From Baylisascaris procyonis (lineage: Eukaryota > Nematoda > Chromadorea > Rhabditida > Ascarididae), in contig JAZARR010000088.1 in NCBI GenBank assembly GCA_037389465.1, positions 1,178,001-1,242,000 on the forward strand: a stretch of 64,000 nucleotides of DNA. The letters run 5' to 3'. The position numbers and the translations under genes were made by a program. Each line of letters begins with the position of its first letter. Within the stretch, counting starts at the first letter, position 1. This document shows positions 38,164 to 52,608 of this stretch, one piece after another. The notes beneath the pieces are model-generated. The model had not been told where the DNA came from, did not search any database, and saw only the letters and a program-made list of their open reading frames with translations.

Positions 38164-41100
38164 TGTAAAGAAATTATGAGAAATATTAGCATTGCCACTG
38201 CAGCTTTCAAGTGGACTCCTGATGGAATCAGATAGTCGCAAGAAGAAGAGCTGTTAGAGTCTAATAAGCCAAGGGGACTACGTATAAAATCTGAATTGTA
38301 ATTTCAAATAGCTCTAAAGCATTGTCCTTTCAAATATCTAGATAGAGTTGAACTTTTCACAGCAGATCATTGCACCGCACGTATCCATCTTTTTCGTATC
38401 TGTTCTATGTTTTGATCGTCGTTGTTTTTGAGTTCGCTAAGTGAAGCTTATCGCAAACTCATTGCTCACATATCGCTTGCTGTGTTGCGTTTGTGTTTCT
38501 TTTTTCGATGTGGGTGTAGTATTAGTTTTGATGATGCGTTTGGGTGTGTTCGATTTGTCGGAATCGCCGATTTACAGCTGAGTATATGCGACGATATTTA
38601 GTCTTTTTAACCGTGTAGAACTTATCGTCGATGCCGAATTAATTGAAAATTCAATATCTTTGTATAAATCGCCAATTTGAGCAAATCAAATATAAACCTA
38701 AAGAAGCTTTTCTCATCTGAAAAGTTACACTCTTTTCATTTAGAATTTGTTTGCCATTTCTTTTTGTCACAAGTTTTGTTTTAATTAATCTTTATACAGT
38801 ATGATATATTCGCTATACGTTATCAACATTGAGTTACATAAACTAACTAGCATTTATATGTAAGTAGATCTATGTGTGTCGCACCGTAGCCAATTTACGA
38901 TCTCATTCCGCACGTTCACTCATTTTGCTCTTCGCTTTTCTCGATTACACTCTCGCTTTCACTTATGCTACATTTCGTGCTCGAAGAAGCAATTTCCCAC
39001 TTCGACTCCTTCCGGAGTTTATTGTCTGAACGGAGATTTAAACGGTTTACTAAAGTACTTCAATATGCAATAATGCGCTATTTTAAAGTAATTCAGCATG
39101 AACTACTACAATGATTACTGTTTAGCAGTAAAGTAAGAACTTTAGTAATGTATGAGTTTATTTAAGCGATGTATTTGTTTACAATTCGATTATCGCCCAT
39201 TTTTTGATAGTTTAATAAAAGAGTTGCATACTTGAACATTCATTTGCTAGATAATATTCTTATTCGTATAAGAAAAAAAAAAAAAAAAAAAACTGGCCAG
39301 CCGAGAATGCTAATGAATGCTTGCATTCAGTCACTTTAGTTACTTAAGTTTCCTATTTTCCCTATATTATTTATCACGTTATGAATATGATGAAATCAAA
39401 AATCCTTGCAACAAGACTATTGAATTCTTTCTGAAAGACAAAGGTATCATAGAATTTACCATAGAGAAGTGCATTTTGCTCATTAAACATGAATAGTATT
39501 TACTGCATTGCTTATGTTAGCTATATTGTTTAACTGCGAAATATTTTGATTCATATCCCCATCGTTTTCGTTGTTGTTGTTGTTAGCGAAATAGTGTGTT
39601 TGGCCTAAAATTTGATCTTTGATGCGTTGCATCTCGTTTTATCACGTCATTATTTTTTGATCAATGCTTTTATGGGGGAAGCCGATTACGATTGTTGTGT
39701 TTAGATGTTAGCATGAAGAAGGGAACGGAATTTTTACGTTTACTTTAAAAAATCCATAGTTGTTTTTTAAACTTTGATTTGTTTGTTTGATCGAGAAGTT
39801 TAGAGGATCTTTGAGGGGGTCGTTAATCAATGCGCCCTAGATTAAGGTGTATAACGCGAGATGGATACAAGTATGGTACCAGATGTTATGGCTGATTATA
39901 GTGATTTCATTTTAAAGCTTCAAATTTTGAACGCATGTTTCTAGTTGGGTAGCCGAGTCGACTCATTAAGAAACTCCCAAGTGCTTCGAGCTCCTGCTTT
40001 TGCCTATGTTTATGCTGCACCAGTTTAAGACCATTTGAACCAATATGTAACTAAAAGAAATTAAGCTTTAAAGGATTTTTTGTTCGCTTTTCACCCAACT
40101 ACCTGTACAAGTTGTCAAGCGCACAGTACAGATCTTTCGTGCCATCTGCACAGTGCACAATAATTGCAGAATGTTCACATTTGTACAGATAAGATGGAGA
40201 AATGAAAAGAGACCTTAACATTGTCAGATTAAAGAGAGATCTTGGAGAGTAAGGAAGGAGGGATGATTACGTCTATTCAAAAACTTATTCATCTCTGTTC
40301 ATAAATTTTTATTCCCACCATAAGAATTTTTTTTTTTTTCTGAAATTCCTTTTGTTAATGATCACTCCATCCAATTCGACTCATTCTGCAACGCATAAAC
40401 ATGCTTCACTTCTGCGGAAATAATCGCACATAAAAATATATTCGTGTTTATATTAGTGTTGTAAAAAGATGTCCTAACAATATTGCTTATTAGCTTTTTA
40501 TTCATTTTTCTATGTGAAGTATCAGCGAGTATTTTGATTATAATATCACCTAGTCTGAATTTCGAACTGATTTTATATTGTAAATATAAGCGTTTTCAGT
40601 TTACATTTTTGTTAATTCAAGGAGTAAAATTGAGAGCTTTTCATCTTACAAGAATTCCTATTAAACTTAAAGGGGACCGGGATTCGGGAAGGATTTCGTG
40701 GTGCACGCGTTAATTGAGAGATTCTACAGTACGCTTCAAGCAGCCGAATACTGTTAAAACAATACTGCTTCAAAGATTCATCGTCGTTGGTTCACTGTTA
40801 TGAGCGTGCTTTTGGGGTGTTAAATGCTGTCTTCTCTTCAACACAAGCCATTCAACTCCCTTTGTAGTACAAACAATTAAAACACCGCGGATTCTGTTCA
40901 AGCTGAATAGAACTTCTTTTTTTTTGCTTTTTTTGTCATTCTATTTTCAATTTGGGGTTCTTTTCGTGTTTTGTTAAGAACAACTATTTGTATTTATATC
41001 ATTCTAGCACCATAGAAATGAAAATTTCATAGAACGAATGCGCTATGTAACTTCTCTTATCGCGCCTCGGGAATTGTGCTATGCACCTGTTAGTAGACCG

Positions 41101-44100
41101 AAATACCTCAACTATTACTTCAGCGATCTCTGGTTGTTTGAGATGATGAAGCGGCTTGTAGTCACAGTAAGCTCCCCGAGCTCAGTTAAGCATTTAAAAC
41201 TTCTTTGAAAGCTCCTTATGAGCCGAAAAGTCGGCGTTGCCACATTTTTGTTTAGGAGTCGACCAAATTCATTTTGAGATAGGCGAAGCAGATACACACT
41301 CTGCTTGGTGACCGGTTCTTTTATCAGTGACTCGAATCATCTTCACCTCCTTACTTAAAAAAAAAAAAGTGCGGGTACACAGGTGATGTTTAGATTTGGA
41401 TGCAATTAGCACTTACACATTGGTAATAGAGCATCGTTTCGAATTTGATGTGCCAATATTATAAGGGGTTTTAATTTGCTTTATTCTAATCAAAACGTTT
41501 TGCGTGTCTGACTGCATGAATGTTGCACCGAAGCTGTTATTTTACTTGTAATACCATAGTTAATACTCAAGTTTTAAGCGGAATATGAAAGGCGGAAGGA
41601 GTTGATTTCTCGCACGGTGTGGTGTATTACCGACGTGATGTAGGATGGGCATGACGCGTTTACAGCACACAACCACACATACCACTATAATGTTGATTCG
41701 AAAACCGTTTCGCACTCTCACCCTCTGACAACCGTTTTCTCTATAAATTCAACGTTGTTCACTCTCTTCTTTGCCTAAATTTTCACTGTTTTGTAAATGA
41801 TGAAGCAAGAGAGCACTATTGATTTCCTACACATACAGAGAAACGAAAACTCTTTACATGCCAGCCGAATGGAAAACATCGATTTGAAGTGCATTGGTGA
41901 ACTGCATTTATGGCACATTGCCAGATTGTTGGGCATACAGTATGGCTTTTTTTTATTTTTAAAGAGTATATAATTTGAAATTTGATGGGAAATAATCGAA
42001 ATCAATAAAAAATTTCAAGAATTTTATCCGTCGATTGAGTGCATATTCACGAAGGCAGTTGTTGGTAGAAGAGTGAATGTAAACTTATCAGTGATCCACT
42101 TTGCAATTCAGCAATGGTTAGAAGTGGTCGGCGGGGAGTGGCGATAAGAGAGGGAATGAGAAAAATCTCAGTGTTATGGGTAACAAGTCTTAGAGTATCG
42201 GTGTGTTATATAATAGCACATATGACAATTTAGTGCTATTAATGTGTTATAATTTTTATTGGGGAATAATTGTTGATCAGCGGAATGATGAGAGACATCG
42301 AAAGGTGAGAGACCCCACACAGCTGTGCGGCAATTTCAACCGGAAATTAAGGTGCATTGCTAGCATTGAAATTTTTGAACGCAAAAGGTAGATTTGAACG
42401 ATGTAGTAATGTCGTCCATAAGGTGTCGTCTTCTAACCGTGTTTATTAATCAACTTATGCTCCATACTTTTATCTCGTAAGCATTGGAATTTCGTGATAA
42501 CATAGGTAAGGAAGAGAGAAAGCGTAGAAGTTATTTAAACGTTCCTCAGCACCTTAGTCATGAGGATCATCTTTGAGTTCGGATTTACTACTATAAAATA
42601 CATTACCTGCTACGCAGGTGCTATATTTACCAGTAATTTGTCTACTATGCATTTAACATATTTAATGGTAGTGAAGTTTCTATTTCCAGAGGTGGTTCTT
42701 AGCTTATAGGTGGATTGTCCAGCATGTACTGCTTATGCACAGAGAGAGTATTAAGAATGCAGAAATGTCTCAATCGCTACGGCTGCTATCATCTAGAAAA
42801 CAGTGACTTTTTTCAAATGCAGTGGATTAAAATAGAGGAATATTGGCGAAAGTTTTAAATTTCGTTCTAGCTCATTGAGGGCGGAAACAAAAAAAAAGAC
42901 GACGTAGTCATGGCATTCCTCACCTCCATATTATTTGAGAGAGGTGATTTGTTATTGCTTTGAATTTTGTGATCCCTTGTGATAAGTACCACGAAGGAGT
43001 ACTTTAGATGCATTTTTAGTTAACTGTCTGGTCTATGATTTGTCGCAATTGGAGAGGCATGATTTTCTTGTTTTGGTACTCTTTGCGGTCCCGTATGCGA
43101 TCACTGCTTCACCTTTTAATTTCATAATCACAGTATTGGTTCTAGATCGTTGCTTTCAGTTAGTTATTAAACGAGTTTATAAACGACAAATGTCGACTAT
43201 AGGGAATGTTCCACTTTGATGGTATAGTTGTTTAGCAAAATATAATGCAGTGTAATGTCTCTATACATCGGAATAAAGAAAATTGCAACAATGCAATACT
43301 GTAAACGTGACTATTGAGATTCGTACAACGATAGGAGCATAAAAGGAATATGAGAAAATATTAGAAGGCAACATGTGTGCACAATGATGGGAGCACTGAA
43401 ACAAATAGAAACAGATGAATGAATGAATGATGTTTAAAGTGAGGTGAACATTTGAAACTAGGTATTAATAAGCGAGATTACCTATCATATGAAGATCAAA
43501 TCTCTCCAGATGGCTAATGAATGTCGAATTGTTTATACAGCAGCAACGTTTGGTGGGGCTTACTCAGCTTAATAGCCTCAAACAAGATCAAATTGCTATA
43601 GACCGCTAAGGCTTTCGATAAGCGAGCAAATTAACGTTCTCTGATCTTTCAGTCCGATTAGTGGGGGGGACCAAACGGATGAACGGCACTTGAATATTGC
43701 ATAGCAATAAACAATAAATTCTTAGTGGTAATACTTTAGGTATTTGTGTTGTGAAGCTATTGAATTAGAGTTCAAGGTTTTGAAGACTTTGACGGCAATT
43801 TCAGAATGGTGCGTCTTTCAGTGGCGATCTCGAGGTTATTTTAATCTCTAAATTGTGAGTGCATCCATTAAGTTTTAAGGCTAGAAATCGAATTACTGAA
43901 CACAGTCTCATATATCAGCGAATATTAGTAACAATCAGTGTTTATAAAGATTCGTCTGTTATATGGTTAACATGAAGTAAGAGTATTCAAAAATGGTGGT
44001 AGTAATTAATGTTTAGTTTAGTGAATTCTGTTTTTTTTTTTTTTTGCGAATGCATAATTGGTCTATGAATATATTTTGAATTAAGTAATAAGCAGCAACT

Positions 44101-47100
44101 CACTAATTGTTAGAAGTTTGTAGTAAAGGTGCGAAAGGTTTCTAAATTAGAAATATCGATTGTTCTTTTCTTATCCTTTTAAAAACCACCACATGGATTC
44201 GAAAGCGAAAATTCTCTATCTATGAGAGAAGTTACTTAAACAGAAGAAATAACTGCCGCTAATGTTCCCTTTTAAACGAGTTAGATCATTGACTGAAAAA
44301 TTAATATTCGTTATGGCTGAGGATATTCTAATAGCGATGAGGGTAATATTTGATTAGATAAAGTATGTGATATTAGAGTAACGATAAAAATTATGCTGAA
44401 GCAGTTGAATTTTGTGAAATAGATTGTATTGTTGAGAATATTTTATTCTAAGAATTGAATGGGGAAATTAATAACTTCGAAAAATTTAAGTAGAGTTTTT
44501 AATGAATTTATTAAAGAAATTTTTTGTCTAAAAAGAATTTTAGGAGGACGTAAAGTTTATGCAGTAATAAAGTAGTGTGGTTTTTCTTTTGTTGTTGAAA
44601 GGATGATTAAAAATTCCAGTAGAAAGCTTTATTGGAATGCTCATTGATGAATTAGAAGGGGAGGGGGGGGGGGGGCACGTAAAACGATTTTGTTCAAATG
44701 AAAGCGTTCATTGGCAAATTTCCTTTAAGAGAGTTTCGTAGTGGTATATTTAGATATTTCACTTATAATATATACAAATAACGAAGTTCATACTATATGC
44801 AGTAGGTTCTAAAATTAGAGCATATATGGGTATAGTATGCAATAATTGACCGGAAATGATGTACTATTTAGTGGATTTTCCAATATTACTACATAATAAA
44901 GTGAACTTATTAATGCTAAACTGAAATGGGCCCATTTTATTTGGCAGTGTATTGGTGGTGATATGTTTAAATCAATAAAATCGAATGCAAACAATTTGAA
45001 TCTGGCTGTTTTAACAAAGAGCCAGGCTGTTATTGAGATGATAGGACAGCAACCAATATCGCTTTCGTAATAACGTTCTGGAATGCTTGCATTAAATTAT
45101 GTTTAGATGAATATTAATGAGTTGTTAAATTTGCATAAATGCACTGAATTGTATTTGTTGTTTATTCCTCAGTTAAATATAAATGTGATTGGATAACACG
45201 TAGAGCATAAAAGCTTAATCAAAAGAAAGTAATACTCGAGGGGGGAGGAGGATTAGCGCTGAAGATACCCTAGTTTTTCCGTTTTAAGCTTCCGAGGGAC
45301 GTGGAAATCAGATCAAGACATCCGGCACCTCATAGCCTCGAAGAAATCCTCAAAATTCTTATACGAGGTTTTATACGAATCGAAGAGCACAGAACACTTG
45401 AAAACTTTAATCTTTAGATATAATGATATTTTATTTGTATTAACAACAATCAGCGAATGAGCTTGAGATATGACCACGATAATCATAAGTGATATTGATA
45501 TTGCGAAGGTATGATGGATTTTGATCATTTAATATGAGCATTATAAATTTTACGTTATGTGTACGAATCAAAGGAAGTTGTGAAATTGTGGATTTTAGCA
45601 TTACGATGTAATATTTTAGCAATAAAATGCTATATATTTGTCGTTACTAATGCAGGTGGTCGATTTTTTTTCAGAAGAGGTGATGTCGAATCCAGAGGGC
45701 CATAAGAGAGGTTTGTCTTTCTTAATTGAAAGTTGAGAGGGAAAGGTGAGGGAGCCGTTCTAGCATAGGTGATCCTCGTTTAGGTGAGCTGTTTTATCTC
45801 AATATAGCGTCACTTCTCACTAAACTATTTATGCGTATTATGAAGGCTATTGCGATTTGATAGCGAATATATGCATTAAGTAGTGCTGTATAGCTAATGC
45901 GCCCCCCGAGGTATTAGATAAGATTGCGAGGTGCATGTACGGCGTACGAAATTACAGAGCATATCCGTTATATCATACCTGTCCGTTGCGTGAAATACCA
46001 TACCTGTCTACCTTTTCCACATCTCGTTATAGTTGTGCTATGGAAAGTTCTTTTAGCTAAAATTATGTTCTTATATTTATGTCGCGTACTTCCGGCATCT
46101 ACTCGCATTTAAGCTAACTGGTAAATTTTTGCATAGATGATGGATAAAATGGGCAAATAATTCAAAGCCGTTGTTCACTTCACATCTCTTTAGAGGTTTA
46201 TTGACGCCAATGGCGTATATTATTTGGAGTGTGTGGATATACTTTATTGCTGATAGTAGTAGCACATACAGCAGGTGATTTTTTTATTCGGTTTTCTAGC
46301 ATTTCATTTATTCGTTTGTTCTTTTAATAATTGTATTATTTAAATGATGCTTCATATGTCTAGTAAAATGTGCTTTTTTCAATGTTTTCGAGTGCGGAAA
46401 AGTCATATTACCTGGGCTGTCCTCATTTATGGCATTGTATGACGTATATAGAGGTTTCCTTCGAGGGCGGTGTGATGTTCATAAATGGCGTCTCCTTCTT
46501 CACTTACATGCAGTGTCGTTGATGATTGCTTCAGTAAATATATATTCCTTTCATCGATTGTTATTGATGGTGGGATGTAATTACTGTTGCTATAGTATGC
46601 TTCTCTTTGTCTTTCTTTTTTTCTCATTTATCAACGACTAGGTACTCGAGTATTTAATATCATAGTATTCAGACCTTTAGATGGCTCCCTCAGCGATAGT
46701 CATCGCAGATTACATCTATGCTTATATCGAAGGATTAATCTCATGAGTTGGACGGCTTCATTGGTGAACGCATGTGGATTACACATGAGTTTGAGGTCTT
46801 CGACCTGAGAGGGCGAGCTCAGATGATTCATTCCCAGTCTTACCTTTTTTGATTTCTGAGGTAGATTCATGAATAGCATGCTGGTATTCGTGAATGCTTG
46901 ATTCGTCGAGTGCCTCATCACATGAGCATCTGTTTCAAACTTGTCTTTTGCATATAGATAGATAGGCAGAGTTGTTATGTGGCAGGAAATTAGTGCATAG
47001 AAATCGATGACCGGAAGGAGGGACAATAGTAAACCTAAAGGGAACAAAATTGAATCATCAGCAGCATGTAAATTGTAATATCATCTAGGTGCCTTCTAAC

Positions 47101-47289
47101 TTCGCCCTAACACTGCTAACATAGAAGTGAGAAAGAAAATTACGCCGTCGGCTGAGAGAGAAAATCGTTGCATATTATATGAGAGTTCTCTATCATGAGA
47201 TAGCGGATTGTTTTTTTCGATTTGCATAATTTAGCTGCCCATTTTGAAAGGTAAGGCTGGCTAGGCTTGCAAGTAGTTTCTAACTGCAG

Positions 47290-47837
47290 TCAGTGCTGCC
47301 CGTTTTCTTAAATGAGATAAGTAAGCGAAGTGCATTCGACGGTCGTCGTTGTGGGAGGGCACTTGTCGTTGTATCGATTGGGAAGTGGGAGCACAAACAA
47401 GTGTTTGAAATGGCGCCTTACGCGCACGTCCGGTTGATCTGCGTGTCAGCTCATAGTCCTATGAATAGGCAGTTTATTCAGCTACGCGTGTATATGGAAA
47501 CGTCGGCGTAGGGGTAAACGCATAGTGTATCAGCCGCATTCCCCGAAGGATTTAGGCCTAGGGGAGGAGGGCACAACAGCGAGGCGTGCCGAAGTAACGA
47601 CTGTCGAATCGCAGCGTGTTTCACAGTGAGATTCCTCGCTCGCAGTTGGTGCGAACGTTTCCTACATTCGTAGATAGGCTACGGTCGGTTGGATTGCTTT
47701 CGTGGATAGGAACTGAAGTCTTCATTCACAGCGCTTCTGAAATCCATATGCAAACAGAGCAGCAGTCATCTGAGACGGCGTGTTCCTTCTGCTGATTCCT
47801 CCTCGTTCACATCTCATCCTCACACACCGATACTCGT
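47290..47837 (+). promoter_or_regulatory. Candidate promoter and 5' non-coding exon, possibly of eIF5A
   Basis: This block is clearly richer in GC and CpG than the flanks and ends at a consensus donor, CTC followed by GTAAGT (about 47838). It has no long open frame with family similarity. The next gene downstream on the same strand is eIF5A, whose first coding exon begins at an acceptor (52591-52592) only 16 bases before the ATG. A 5' exon joined across a 4.75-kb intron would fit. Trans-splicing of a spliced leader to 52593 is the alternative and would make this island unrelated. Confidence 0.3.
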
Positions 47838-48563
47838 AAGTGCACTCTCACTAATTCTTTAAGGAGTTTTCCGACGCTGCAATGTTAACAGCGCTTTTCA
47901 TTTGGGCAGGTGATTTCGATGTGTGTAATGTGACTATCTTTACACGGAGTCTAGCATTGTCACATGAGTTCATCTATCTTGAGTTGATCAAGCAATAAAC
48001 CAGCAATTTTGTGCCGATCGTTAAGCTAAGTGTTCATTAGTTGATAAATGATAAGTAATATCGGCGGATAAGCTCATTAAAACCAACTTTGAAAAAGGTT
48101 GTCACCAGTAATGTTGTTAAAATAAATGATTAATCAGGCTGTTAGTGGATATATTATTAAGAATGCTTGAATTAAACTCAATTCCTTAATTATTGACACT
48201 TGAGGCGTTCATTGTTTCCTAGGCCATCCTTTCCTCTTCCCTCTAAATATTCTGTAACTGTTTGGTTGTGAAGGGGCAGTTGTGAGTGAAGGCAGCAGTG
48301 ATTCTTATTCATGTTCGGTGATGTTGACGCATTATTCAGACTGTTGTGATGTTTATTCACTTCGGTTTGAAACCGGCCCAGTGTGGAATGTTCGAGATGG
48401 ATTAGCTGGAACAACTCGAGCAACGTTGAGAAGTTAAAGATTCATAAGTGGGAGAGTTATGGCTAGTGAGGAAACTACCAAACTATTTCGTTCTTTTAAG
48501 CTAATGTTGAAATTCATTATTTTTATGAATATTTTTCAGATATTTGTACGAACGCATTGTGAG

Positions 48564-48615
<52 letters not shown>

Positions 48616-51600
48616 ACGCTCACAGTTATATGCTCATTTATGTACATAGGTAGATGGTAAGAGTTCGTAAGGAAGCACATCATATATGAAGATGACATCG
48701 CAAGTAAGCCTATGCATGAAGGATATCGACTCGAAATCCAGCAAGAAGGTCCTCTGTTTAGGGCTAAATTAAGGGGATGAAGGCAATAAGGTAGTTTCCG
48801 TGGAGGTATTAAACAAGCATCATGTGCCTCAACACATACGGCACTTTCACGATGCAACTCTTTAAGGCTGCAACAGTGATCTTTTGCAAATGTAATCTCC
48901 CTCTAATCAATCGCTTCGACCGCTTTTCCTTGGTGGGCCATTGATTTTGCGTTATCTGAACAGTTGAAGTGGGTCTTCAAATCACCAACAAGCTTTATAA
49001 TATCTATGGTTTTAGGATCTCAGAAAGTGGCTTTTTTTTTGGTCTCGGCTCCGATGACGTTTCCTTACGTGGCTATCCCGAGTGGCTGTTCTAGAATGAA
49101 AGCGCCCACCGTTGAGTCGCCAGATCAATGCCAAACTTTCTGTGGATGTGCTTTAAAGCTTGAGCACTCAAAAAACGTCGTTTTTGAAACACTGAAGGTT
49201 TTGAAGTGATCCATTTTCACGGATGGCGAGAGGCAATGATCTTTTTTGGAGTTTCTTGTGTTACTTGAGGAAGCAACATTTGTGTGATTCACCTCTGTCG
49301 CTTGCATGTGTACGCGACAGGAAGGGAGAGAAGTGAGGGGGGAAGGGGGGAGGTTCGTAGTTGAGTCCCAACTCCAAAAGTTACTCTGCACCATCGAAAA
49401 TATCTATCAAAGTTTGTGGTGATCTGACAACTTTGAAGATGCATACTTGCGTAGAGAAACCCGCATTGTGAGGTTTGCTATGATTGTGACGTATATGAGG
49501 TTCCATTTTGTTATGCAGCCGCTTGCATGCGGACTAAACAAATTTTTTCGTTGATTAGGAGCATAGGCGATCCACTGCGTTGGAAGACGACTCGGTCAGT
49601 CTTTTTTTTTTTTTTTTTAAACTTTGGTGCAGTCGTTTTTTAAAGGATCCGCCAAACATTTTGCCTTGATTACGTTTTTCAAAGCTGCAACCGTTTATAT
49701 GTTTTTTTTTATATTTATACATACTAGCTCAGATTAATTCAAACTTGCTAATGTAAAAGCATTAAATCTCTAGTAGCGTTTTTGGCATGAGGTGCTGCAT
49801 TTTTGAAGGAAGTTTTGCTTCCTAAGCAATGATTTTTTTCCATCAAATTTTTCGTTTCTGTTGCTTATCGGTGCAGGATGTTACAGTTTCTTGTGCGAAG
49901 AGGAGGTGATGACTGAGAACCATACCGTCAGTCACCAATTTCTCTCGAAATTTTTGTTGAGATGGATGATAGAATTGTGTAAACCTGGTGTTGAATTGTG
50001 TAAATTCACTCTCGATATCTTAAGGGGGTATATGCGCCTTTATCAACACTATCGGCCATGTCAATATTTGCTGCATTTACCACTGCTGCATCTGAATGAT
50101 AGAGTTTCCGGTTCGTAAAACCATTAGAGTTGAACAAAGGGTTGATATTATTACACTTCAACGATCCTCTAATTTTTTTATCTGATGGAAGAGTTGGGTC
50201 TATTTTTCCCGATGTTTCATGAGATAATCGCTTCTCCCAAATTACTGTTCAAAGAATTATGATTTCGATTTGTGATAGCCCAATGACAAATTGATCAACT
50301 TCAATGGTCACCAATGGCGCTAAATGAGTCACGACATGCTGTCATTGTGAGGCGAAAAAGCATTTGCGATGGTGTTTTAAGTACATTTGCAGCAATTTAA
50401 TCGCTTTATTCTTTAAATATTTCGAATGAACAACGAATAAAACAAATTAAATTTAATGTATAAGGCCACAGTAGGATCATAATAAGAAATGCTTAAAATT
50501 TTGGCAAGGTCTGCAGTGGGGTGAGAGGAATAGGAGTGGGAGCAAGGAGACTACTTTGGCATTTTGGCTCCTTCGGGTGCTATGAGCTCTTTCGACAAAT
50601 CTTTTAAGGTGTTGTAAACGTTTGTTAAAAATTTTTATGTGGTAAATGTGATAAGTAGTTTGGAAATAAGAACCTTTTATGGTGGTTATGCAAAGATTGT
50701 AAAGTGTTCACAGGTTTTGTAACCTTCGAATAAAGGCTGTGATTAGGTTATTGCGGAAGCGTTCGTAGACACAAACAATAGGAGATCCATTATCAAGCAG
50801 CGTGATCATGGAATGAAAAAATTGGACGTTTTTATGCTTCGACCTCTAATTAGCGAAATACCTATAAAAGTCATGTGCACACCCTTGTCGCAGATATCGA
50901 TGATCCTTAGAAAGGTTTATTTATACTGTTGGAGAAAGGGTGGGAAAAATGTAAATGGATAAGTGGCAGTTGTGAATGATTAAAGATACCTGTCAGTTAT
51001 CCTTCTACGAGAGATAGATGGGAGGTGCGTTAATTGACGGTAGACTGAATTGGGGGACATTGTGGAAACGCATTTCAAGAGTGGGAGGTTGGCGTAAGTG
51101 AATGAGTCTGGAGGAACGAGCAGAAATAAAGCTCCCAAAATTGCAATCCAGTTGTCGATCGATGCTTAAATTATCTTCTTTTTGAAGAAGTTGTATGAAC
51201 AGGCTGTTCCAAACTTAAGTTCGATGTTCTAGCCGGATATCTCACTAAAATTCAATCAACCATATTAATGACCTTATTTTCGCTAGTCGCCAGATTACTG
51301 TTACAGTATTTATTCATCGTAGGTAACGTAAATATCTCTATAAGGCTGATATAAATTCAAATAAAGAAATGTTGAGTCCCCTATTTTTTTGCCAATTCGT
51401 GCTTATTTGGGCAAGTTGTTAAAGTCAGGTTCCTAATACAATTTGTAAAATCCCATCGTAGATTTGGTGGGATCGGAACTTCAACAATTTCGCGAACACT
51501 CGCGAATTGCAGTGACAGCAAGAGGGATGTCTTATCAGAAAATTGCGAAATGAATCTCACCTTTTAGCGCTTTGAAGTATTGTAAGACGTTGCCTGAGTT

Positions 51601-52592
51601 GCAATTTCATGCCGCCAACTTCAATTATATAGCGGTTGCCGACCCACGTGTAGTTGTTATTAGTGAATAAAATCAAATTAAGCAATATTTATCATGAAGG
51701 ATTTATTGATAATGGGGCTAAAAAACAATCTCCGTATGTGTATCCCTTACTTGATGCATTTTGTTCGCATTTTTATTTTTGTTTTTACCATCTTTATATT
51801 GTGATATGATTGAAATATGGTAACAATCTGTGACTTGGTGTAGACACGTACGAGATATACTTACTGCAGATCCGTACACATCAATGCTTAACTCGCAGTC
51901 AGAGTGCACTGTAATAATTGACCATTTCTGCAAATATCGTTTCATTCTCATACCTCAAGTTGTTTATCAATGTTCTGCATGATTTAGAATACTCTCTTTT
52001 CACGTTACTATCCATTTATCCTTTCAGTCTTCCCCCTCTCGTTTTGCAGCATCACTACAGTTTGAATTAAAGGTGGTCACCATGAAGAACATATTTAATC
52101 GTTTTTACATGCTATCGATTTCAGTTAACTAAAGTCCTGGGTTGATGGTGCACCTTCAGCAAATTGGATTGTCTAAGATTGAAGTGTGTTCTTCGTTTCT
52201 AAGTTGACCGATGAGTTAGTGGATGAGATTTCATCAGTATGTTAGTAGTTAAGGTAGAATTATTAAGCAAATCGTCAACGGGCTGACTAATGTGGGCAAT
52301 TTCTCGTTCAGTGCTCGAAATATGAGATGAGTTGATTTACTCTTTTCGTGTGAGTTGGTGATATATTTTAAAAGACGAACTATGGGAAGGCTGCAAAAAC
52401 AACTGAAAATGGATTTAACGAATAGGATGGTGTGAAAACAGTTTCATCTTCATTGAACTTCGAAAAACGCTGAAGGATTGCATTACAAGAATCCATTGAA
52501 ACGTCATACCCGTTTCTATGTCAAAAATGGGCAATATCTTTCGGATGTGAAGGAGAGTTTGAATGGTATTTGGCGAATGTGGTGTTTTGCAG
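47838..52592. other. Non-coding stretch upstream of eIF5A
   Basis: No gene is recognised. The stretch includes a TA microsatellite at 48567-48611 and short T runs near 49600. It is either a long first intron of eIF5A or intergenic DNA. Confidence 0.5.
48567..48611. repeat. TA microsatellite
   Basis: Twenty-two uninterrupted TA units. Overlapping short open frames on both strands arise only from the repeat. Confidence 0.95.
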
Positions 52593-52608
52593 GGCTCCAA
52601 CATCTAAC

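Larger units (their letters stand above)
24594..47289. other. Gene-poor region between SSBP and eIF5A
   Basis: I could not assign any gene in these 22.7 kb. Open frames reach 166 codons (30288-30788 plus) and 165 codons (27913-28410 minus) but show no family motif. Several lie opposite one another or, as at 25011-25466 on the minus strand, in overlapping frames. The region holds a CA-type repeat, a TA microsatellite, G-tracts and GC-richer islands near 28200-28420 and 37830-38030. Rapidly evolving genes or non-coding RNAs cannot be excluded. Confidence 0.5.
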
